A stretch of DNA of 20,250 nucleotides from Acidobacteriota bacterium (GTDB lineage Bacteria > Acidobacteriota > Vicinamibacteria > Marinacidobacterales > SMYC01). A program made the position numbers and the translations under genes. Shown here one piece after another: positions 15,000 to 20,250 of the stretch (position 1 is its first letter; the number at the start of each line of letters is the position of its first letter). The stretch covers positions 1 to 20,250 of the forward strand of contig JAJCXL010000353.1 of the NCBI GenBank assembly GCA_029263435.1, written 5' to 3'. Under the pieces are notes generated by a model that had not been told where the DNA came from, ran no database searches, and worked only from the letters and a program-made list of their open reading frames with translations.

Positions 15000-16331
15000 A
15001 TGAGCAGTGGACCCCGAAACGAGAACGTCGGCAAGAACGGTCAGGACACACCAACCGAGCTCGGCAGCTACTTCATCTCGAACTATCCACCCTTCAGCGC
15101 GTGGGACCGCGACGACCTCTCGCCCGCACGCGACGCGATCGAATCGCATCCCTCGGTCGATACCCCTCTCGGGCTCTATCTCCACATTCCGTTTTGCCGT
15201 AAGCGGTGTAAGTTTTGCTACTTTCGTGTCTACACGGACAAGAACGCCTCGGAGGTCGAGCGCTACGTCGACGGGCTGGCGCGTGAAGTCGAGCTATACA
15301 GCGACAAGCCCGTCCTGCAGGGACGGCCGTTCCGCTTCGCCTATTTCGGCGGCGGCACCCCGTCGTTTCTCAGCGAGAAGCAACTTCGATCCCTCGTCGA
15401 AAAACTCAGAAGATCCGTGGACTGGGACGACGCCGAGGAAGTGACTTTCGAGTGCGAGCCCGGCACCTTGTCGCAAAAAAAACTCGAAGCGATTCGGGAG
15501 ATCGGTGTGACCCGGCTCAGCCTAGGGGTCGAGAATTTGAGCGATGCCATCTTGGAGGAGAACGGTCGCGCGCATCGCTCGGCGGAAGTGTTTCGCACCT
15601 ACGCGTGGGCGAAGGAGATGGGCTTTCCGCAGATCAATGTGGATCTCATCGCCGGGATGGTGGGCGAGACCGACGAGAACTGGCGTGACACCGTCGAGCG
15701 CACGCTCGAGCTCTCCCCCGACAGCCTGACGATCTATCAAATGGAGCTTCCCTATAACGCGGTCTACGCGGCGGACTTGAAAGAAGGATCCCTGCGGGTC
15801 GCCGACTGGCAAACCAAGCGCCGCTGGGTGCGGCAAGCCTTCGAGATGTTCGAGTCCAAAGGCTACAGCGTCTCGAGTGCATACGCCTTGGTCAAAAACG
15901 CCGACACGCGTTTCGTGTATCGCGATGCGTTATGGCGCGGTGCGGATATGCTCGGGACCGGCGTCGCGTCGTTCTCTCATATCGGCGGCGTGCACTACCA
16001 GAATCTGGACCGTGAGGATCAGTATCTGGCTGCGCTCGACGCTGGTGAGCTTCCTCTCGGACGGGCACTCTCCGTTACCAAAGACCAACGGTTGATCCGC
16101 GAGCTGATCCTTCAGCTCAAGCTCGGCCGTATCCAGCCAGACTACTTCTCGAACAAGTTCGGAGTGTCGATCATGGAGCGGTTTCGCGATCCGCTCGACG
16201 CTCTTCGCGAGTCCGGCTACGCCGAGTACGACGAACGCGAGGTTCGACTGACGCGTGAAGGGCTCCTGCGGGTCGATGCGCTCTTACCGCGCTTCTTCGA
16301 GCCTGAGCACCGAGGCGTCCGCTACACCTAA
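15000..16331 (+). CDS. HemW-like radical SAM protein (coproporphyrinogen oxidase family)
   Basis: 443 residues from ATG 15000. The radical SAM cluster motif CRKRCKFC gives Cys66, Cys70 and Cys73 (CX3CX2C) right after LYLHIPF, the hallmark of the HemN/HemW family. The SAM-binding YFGGGTPSFLS (115-125), TRLSLGVENLSDAILEENGRA and a C-terminal part with LWRGADMLGTGVASFSH follow, then the winged-helix-like end typical of HemW. By family, such proteins bind a 4Fe-4S cluster and SAM; HemW itself is a heme chaperone, whereas HemN oxidises coproporphyrinogen III. The residues after the third cysteine (YFRVYTDKN) and the roughly 55-residue N-terminal extension differ from typical HemW, so a paralog with another role is quite possible. 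No other heme genes are nearby. Confidence 0.9.
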   Translation: MSSGPRNENVGKNGQDTPTELGSYFISNYPPFSAWDRDDLSPARDAIESHPSVDTPLGLYLHIPFCRKRCKFCYFRVYTDKNASEVERYVDGLAREVELYSDKPVLQGRPFRFAYFGGGTPSFLSEKQLRSLVEKLRRSVDWDDAEEVTFECEPGTLSQKKLEAIREIGVTRLSLGVENLSDAILEENGRAHRSAEVFRTYAWAKEMGFPQINVDLIAGMVGETDENWRDTVERTLELSPDSLTIYQMELPYNAVYAADLKEGSLRVADWQTKRRWVRQAFEMFESKGYSVSSAYALVKNADTRFVYRDALWRGADMLGTGVASFSHIGGVHYQNLDREDQYLAALDAGELPLGRALSVTKDQRLIRELILQLKLGRIQPDYFSNKFGVSIMERFRDPLDALRESGYAEYDEREVRLTREGLLRVDALLPRFFEPEHRGVRYT

Positions 16332-16333
16332 CC

Positions 16334-16348
16334 ATCCCCGCTGGGGAT
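16334..16348. terminator. Short hairpin between convergent genes
   Basis: ATCCCC (16334-16339) pairs with GGGGAT (16343-16348) around a three-base loop in the 35-base gap between the radical SAM stop and the stop of the minus-strand gene. There is no T-tract on either strand, so termination here is only a possibility. Confidence 0.25.
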
Positions 16349-16366
16349 CGGCGGCCTGGCCTCGAA

Positions 16367-18100
16367 CTACCGCACCAGAGTGGTCGAGACGATCGCTCGT
16401 CCCCGGGTCTTCGACTGAAAGAAAGGCTCCCACGCCGTTCGGATGGATTCGAGCTTCGCGATCTGTGCCGCGCTCGGCGGCAAGCCATTTCGATGGAGAA
16501 GCACCCAAGCGTGACGGAACTGCTTGGGGGCCTTTTGGAAATCGGGAGCGCGCGGCCCCTCCGCAAGAATCACGTCGTCGAGGAGGACGTTTCGTCGGGT
16601 GCCCGTCACGACCAGTCCTGTCTCGGGCTGGGCTTCGTTCGTCAGTGCTTCACCCCGAGAGTCCTGCCCGGTGGCGCCTTCGATGTAGAAAAACGGTGCG
16701 ACGCCCGACGCCGGAATGAAGCCCATCAAATAGAGATCCAAAGACGAGTAACGCAGCTCGAACCCAGCCGTGCGAAACTGATTTCCTCCTTGCACCGTGT
16801 ATTCGTTTCCCTCGAGAAAAGAACCATCGGAATCGAGGAAAAAGCTCCAATGCGCATTGCCGCGACCTAGAAGCGCGTTGCTGCGCACTCCGGCCTTCAT
16901 GAACTGGGGTTTAGCGAGCCAGCGGTGCCCCACCTCGTGGGCTAGCAGGGCCAAGATGGTGGGCCCTCCCGAAGCCCCCCGAACCCTCGCCGTGGGCGAG
17001 TCCGGATAGCGATCGATGTTGCCCATGTAGATGAAAGATTCCAGCTTCCCGTCGCTGCCCCACGCCGACGCAACATCGAACTGATTCGACCCGATGCCCC
17101 TGATGTCGTTTTGGATGGTGGACTCGAACGCAAATGAATTGTCGGTGTCGCTCTCGAACGTCGTCCACAAAACGACCGCTTCGTACTGGTCCGGGAAATG
17201 CTGATAGAAGCGTTTCGTCGTGGCGACGTTATCGATCACCCGCTCCGCCAAGAAACGTTCGACGACAGCGCCTCCTTCGGACTCGCTCCCGGCCGACAGA
17301 TCGACGAACCGAGGCCCGCCCGAAACACCGCCCGGTGATAGACCGACGATCCCTCGCCGCGCATCCACCGTCTCGTATCGCACGACCACGCGTCCGTTGC
17401 GCTCCAGCACTACTTGAAAGGTGTTCTCATTGGTCTCTCCCCATTCCGTCACTTTGTCCCAGGTGACAACGAGGCGATTGGGAAGCTCCGCGACACTGAC
17501 CGACCCACCTTCGGACGGATCGAGATCCGTAAAAAACGGCGCGATGCGGGGCGCTCCCGTCAGGAAACGAGAAACGCTACGCGCGCTGCTCGCGCTATCC
17601 CCTCGGCCAAAGGTCAAGTTGCCATCCGAGTTGATGAAGACGCGATCCCACGACTCGCCGAACAAGGAGAACGAGAACGGCAGGTCGACCCCGATACTCG
17701 CGTCATCTCCAATGCTCAGCCGCCGACCGAGTGACGGCTCGAAAGCAGAGGGTCGCCGTCGCACGCGATAGGCACGTCCGAGAGGTTCGAACGCAATCTC
17801 AGAGGCCAGCAGATCGAACGGATTCGCTCCGGTGATGAGACCCCCGTCCCCCTCGAGGACAGCGATGTTCCCTATCTGGTCGACCACGCCCATCTGACGC
17901 AGCGCCTGTCCGGACCGGGCTCGTCGCTCTGCCACTGCTCGATGAAATGCGAGCTCCATCTCACCTCGCCCGTGGAAAGTGCCGCAAAGGAGATCCACCG
18001 GATGCGGTTCCGCGTCCGAGTACCCTGGGCTCAAGATGCACAACGAGATGAACGCTAAGAGCACTCGAGTGCTCCCATGACACCGTTTTTTGAACTTCAC
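16367..18100 (-). CDS. Secreted putative zinc metallopeptidase with NIDO-like domain
   Basis: 577 residues from a GTG start, supported by GGAG seven bases upstream on the minus strand (plus-strand 18108-18111). A signal peptide covers about residues 1-30 (core VLLAFISLCIL). Residues about 135-255 resemble an extracellular NIDO-type beta domain: LPFSFSLFGESWDRVFINSD, GNLTFGRGD, RIAPFFTDLDP, RLVVTWDKVTEW, TFQVVLERNGRVVVRY and GIVGLSPG. The C-terminal half holds LLAHEVGHRW with HEVGH at 388-392, a classic HExxH zinc site. Its third ligand is not obvious; candidates are His417 (GNAHWSFF) and Asp455 (SSLDLYLMGF). Although HExxH by chance is possible, its placement in a secreted protein after a hydrophobic helix argues for a real active site. 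I do not recognise a named peptidase family. It converges with the radical SAM gene and diverges from the TIR gene. Confidence 0.8.
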   Translation of the reverse strand: MKFKKRCHGSTRVLLAFISLCILSPGYSDAEPHPVDLLCGTFHGRGEMELAFHRAVAERRARSGQALRQMGVVDQIGNIAVLEGDGGLITGANPFDLLASEIAFEPLGRAYRVRRRPSAFEPSLGRRLSIGDDASIGVDLPFSFSLFGESWDRVFINSDGNLTFGRGDSASSARSVSRFLTGAPRIAPFFTDLDPSEGGSVSVAELPNRLVVTWDKVTEWGETNENTFQVVLERNGRVVVRYETVDARRGIVGLSPGGVSGGPRFVDLSAGSESEGGAVVERFLAERVIDNVATTKRFYQHFPDQYEAVVLWTTFESDTDNSFAFESTIQNDIRGIGSNQFDVASAWGSDGKLESFIYMGNIDRYPDSPTARVRGASGGPTILALLAHEVGHRWLAKPQFMKAGVRSNALLGRGNAHWSFFLDSDGSFLEGNEYTVQGGNQFRTAGFELRYSSLDLYLMGFIPASGVAPFFYIEGATGQDSRGEALTNEAQPETGLVVTGTRRNVLLDDVILAEGPRAPDFQKAPKQFRHAWVLLHRNGLPPSAAQIAKLESIRTAWEPFFQSKTRGRAIVSTTLVR

Positions 18101-18107
18101 CGCTACG

Positions 18108-18111
18108 CTCC
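18108..18111 (-). promoter_or_regulatory. Ribosome binding site deciding the GTG start of the metallopeptidase gene
   Basis: GGAG on the minus strand lies seven bases before GTG 18100. It supports the unusual start codon, which is followed by a basic stretch and a clean signal peptide. Confidence 0.5.
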
Positions 18112-18222
18112 AGTCATCACCGCGTGAAGGTCTTCAATATCGGCGACAGGAAAAGTAGCACTCGAGGTCAGCAAAGTCCATTCGTAACGCCAACGGATTC
18201 ACCGAGCGGATAACGGTGGCTC

Positions 18223-20001
18223 ATGAATGCCTTGAGAAACATTGGGGGTAGTGTCAGACTGCCGCTGTTCATGGCGTCGCCCCCAGCTCTCAAGGTTTTC
18301 GTCTCCTACGCGCACGAAGACGAGTCCTTCAAAGACAAGCTCATCAAGCATCTGGCTATCCTCAAACGCCAATCGCTCATCGACGCTTGGCAAGATCGCC
18401 AGATTCGCGCGGGGGAAGACTGGCAGCGGCAGATCGATGCCGAGCTCGAAGCGGCGGAAGTCATTCTTCTGTTGATCAGCAGTGACTTCCTCGCCTCTGA
18501 TTTTTGCTGGGGCATCGAGATGACGCGCGCGATCGAGCGACACGATGCGGGCACCGCCACGGTGATTCCCGTCATCCTGCGATCGGTCGAATGGGACCAA
18601 GCTCCGTTCGCCAAGCTCCAAGCTCTCCCGAAGGGAGCCCAGGCCGTGAACACTTGGGACCGAGAGGACGACGCTTTCGCAGACATCGCGAAGAGCATTC
18701 GACTCGCGGTCGAAGCGTTGATCGAGCGTCGAGGGTCTTCTTCGAAACAGACGACGACCGAAGCTCCACCGAGCGCGGACCGCGCTGTCGCCGGAGCACC
18801 TCTCGCCGGATCGGGACCGAGCACGAAGCTCGCGACCATCAAAGTAGGGATCTTGTTATCTCGAACCGGGACCCTCGCGATGACAGAGGCGCCCATGATC
18901 GAAGCCGCGCTGTTCGCGATTCAAGAGCTTAACGACCGCGGGGGGTTGCTCGGCCGGCGGATCGAGCCCATCGTCCAGGACGCCGAATCCGTCGAACAGA
19001 GCTTCGAGACCCTGGCCGAGAAGCTCATCCAAGAGCATGCAGTCTCGACGATCTTCGGTTGCTGCACCTCTTCCAGCCGCAAGACGGTTAAGCCGGTCGT
19101 CGAAGAACACGACCACCTCCTGGTCTACCCGATGCAACACGAGGGGCTGGAGCTTTCGAGAAATATCATCTATCTCGGATCCGCCCCCAACCAGCAGTTC
19201 CTGTGGGCAGCGCAATATCTCTACGCCATGCAAAAGGCAAAGCGGGTCTTTCTCATCGGCTCCGATTATGTCTATCCCCACGCTGCCGCGGAGATGATCC
19301 GCGATCGCATCGAAGGCCTCGGCGGCGAGATCGTTGGAAACGCTTTCGTTCCGCTCGGCTCGTTCAATGTCTCGGACGCGGTTCGTGAGATCGCCGACAC
19401 GAAGCCGGACGTGATCATGAGTCAAGTGGTGGGTGGGAGTAACTTGGCTCTCTATCAAGCGCTGCGAGGCGCGGGCATCGGTCCACCGGAGATTCCAACC
19501 CTCGCGACCAACATGACCGTGGGCGAGATCCGCTACGTGGGTCCTGAGCTCCTCGCGGGCAACTATTCCGCGTGGAGCTACTTCATGGAGATCGGAACCG
19601 AAGACAACCGCGCTTTCTTGGAGCGGTTCCAGGCGGCCTCCGGCGCGACCGCGACGGTTTCCGATCCGATGGAAGCACTCTATTCCGGCGTCCTGTTGTG
19701 GGCCCAGGCCGTGACCGAAGCCGGCACGGATGACGTGGCCACCATCCGCGAGGCGATGCTCCACCAGAGCATCGACGCTCCCGAAGGGCGGATCGAGATC
19801 GACCCCGAGACCCAATATGCGCGGCGCATCTCGCGTCTCGCTCGCATCGAGTCGGACGGTCGCTTCAAGGTCATCAACCGGTCCGAAGAGCCCGTGATCC
19901 CCGAGCCTTATCCGTCGGAGCGAAGCGTCGAGCAATGGGACGCCTTCTTACAAGATCTCTATGAGGGCTGGGGCCGGCGCTGGGAGAACCCGACCCGCTG
20001 A
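18223..20001 (+). CDS. TIR domain fused to UrtA/AmiC-like ligand-binding domain
   Basis: 592 residues from ATG 18223, preceded by a weak GGTGG; ATG 18271 (576 residues) is an alternative start just before the TIR domain. TIR domain, about residues 23-167: the first strand KVFVSYAHEDE, then ISSDFLASDFCWGIEM, which holds Glu99 at the position of the catalytic glutamate of NAD-cleaving TIR enzymes, then ATVIPVIL and LQALPKGAQAVNTW. A Ser/Thr/Pro/Ala linker (about 171-203) leads to a full substrate-binding domain (about 204-580) of the urea/short-amide class: KVGILLSRTGTLAMTEAPM, ELNDRGGLLGRRIEP, FGCCTSSSRKTVKPV, YPMQHEGLELSRNIIYLGSA, APNQQF and GSDYVYPHAA. There is no signal peptide or membrane segment, so the protein should be cytoplasmic and the binding domain a sensor rather than a transporter part. 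No ABC transporter or urease gene is adjacent. The ligand and the NADase activity are inferred. Confidence 0.93.
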   Translation: MNALRNIGGSVRLPLFMASPPALKVFVSYAHEDESFKDKLIKHLAILKRQSLIDAWQDRQIRAGEDWQRQIDAELEAAEVILLLISSDFLASDFCWGIEMTRAIERHDAGTATVIPVILRSVEWDQAPFAKLQALPKGAQAVNTWDREDDAFADIAKSIRLAVEALIERRGSSSKQTTTEAPPSADRAVAGAPLAGSGPSTKLATIKVGILLSRTGTLAMTEAPMIEAALFAIQELNDRGGLLGRRIEPIVQDAESVEQSFETLAEKLIQEHAVSTIFGCCTSSSRKTVKPVVEEHDHLLVYPMQHEGLELSRNIIYLGSAPNQQFLWAAQYLYAMQKAKRVFLIGSDYVYPHAAAEMIRDRIEGLGGEIVGNAFVPLGSFNVSDAVREIADTKPDVIMSQVVGGSNLALYQALRGAGIGPPEIPTLATNMTVGEIRYVGPELLAGNYSAWSYFMEIGTEDNRAFLERFQAASGATATVSDPMEALYSGVLLWAQAVTEAGTDDVATIREAMLHQSIDAPEGRIEIDPETQYARRISRLARIESDGRFKVINRSEEPVIPEPYPSERSVEQWDAFLQDLYEGWGRRWENPTR

Positions 20002-20050
20002 GCACGCTTGTTGTCGCCCCGTTTTCGTCAAAGCGACTATGATCGCCTTC

Positions 20051-20058
20051 GGGAGGTG
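20051..20058 (+). promoter_or_regulatory. Strong ribosome binding site of the hydrolase gene
   Basis: GGGAGGTG lies five bases before ATG 20064 and fixes the start. A TATGAT sequence at 20038-20043 could be a -10 box for this gene, but no matching -35 box is present. Confidence 0.6.
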
Positions 20059-20063
20059 CGCCC

Positions 20064-20250
20064 ATGACGATGCGCGGTTGGGTCATAGTCGGATTGGTGA
20101 TGCTCGCAAGCCCGTCGATCTTCGCTGACGAGAAAGACGCCCGGATTTTCGAGCTCGGAGACTTTCAGTTCGAAAGCGGCGTCACGATCTCGGGCGCCCG
20201 CTTGTCTTACGTGACCCACGGGTCGCTCAACGCCGACAAGACGAATGTCG
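20064..20250 (+). CDS. Exported alpha/beta hydrolase, homoserine O-acetyltransferase-like (3' truncated by window)
   Basis: The first 62 codons are inside the window; the rest lies beyond the right edge. A signal peptide (WVIVGLVMLASPSIFA, residues 6-21) is followed by FELGDFQFESGVTISGARLS and then YVTHGSLNADKTN. This is the opening typical of the MetX-like alpha/beta hydrolases (elements such as FxLxSGxxLxxxxxxYxTxGxLN). True homoserine acetyltransferases are cytoplasmic, so the signal peptide points to one of the exported relatives acting as an esterase or acyltransferase of unknown substrate. The catalytic triad lies outside the window and cannot be checked. The gap of 62 bases after the TIR gene leaves co-transcription open. 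Confidence 0.8.
   Translation, partial: MTMRGWVIVGLVMLASPSIFADEKDARIFELGDFQFESGVTISGARLSYVTHGSLNADKTNV

Noticed and set aside
18856..19935. Minus-strand open frame of 359 codons opposite the TIR-UrtA gene
   Set aside because: It is a shadow of the real gene: the plus-strand product has clear UrtA homology throughout, while the minus-strand product shows no recognisable domain.

Overview
The window is visibly G+C-rich, densely packed bacterial DNA from a Gram-negative organism: it carries a tripartite heavy-metal efflux pump with an outer-membrane component, several proteins with signal peptides, and a PQQ-dependent dehydrogenase. The mix of a PQQ dehydrogenase, large uncharacterised secreted proteins and a multidomain TIR protein fits a free-living environmental lineage such as Acidobacteriota or a neighbouring phylum. 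That placement is an inference from style; no rRNA or phylogenetic marker is present to fix it. I see no tRNA, rRNA, CRISPR array, insertion sequence or prophage signature.

Layout. (1) 1-4972, plus: the 3' part of an outer-membrane efflux gene, then a membrane-fusion protein and an RND transporter (CzcCBA type), each overlapping the next; a GNAT acetyltransferase (4969-5574) is coupled to the end by an ATGA overlap. (2) 5592-6383, minus: a MOSC-domain protein converging on the acetyltransferase. (3) 6476-10820, plus: a polysaccharide deacetylase-like protein, Tex and a secreted protein built from a duplicated module, closely spaced and probably co-transcribed. (4) 10821-11187: a leader region with a good sigma70-type promoter ahead of a secreted PQQ dehydrogenase (11188-13317), which ends in a strong intrinsic terminator. 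(5) 13458-16331, plus: an uncharacterised exported protein with a Gly/Ala-rich helix and a long Pro-rich linker, then a HemW-like radical SAM protein. (6) 16367-18100, minus: a secreted protein with a NIDO-like beta domain and an HEVGH zinc-protease motif. (7) 18223-20001, plus: a TIR domain fused to a full-length UrtA/AmiC-type ligand-binding domain. (8) 20064-end: the start of an exported MetX-like alpha/beta hydrolase.

The most interesting item is the TIR-UrtA fusion. It has no signal peptide or membrane segment, retains the TIR catalytic glutamate context, and carries what looks like a complete urea/short-amide-binding module inside the cytoplasm. That suggests a one-protein ligand-gated TIR (candidate NADase) switch. 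Two further proteins (the duplicated-module secreted protein and the NIDO/HEVGH protein) appear to be poorly described families. The remaining genes are recognisable housekeeping, resistance or metabolic genes.
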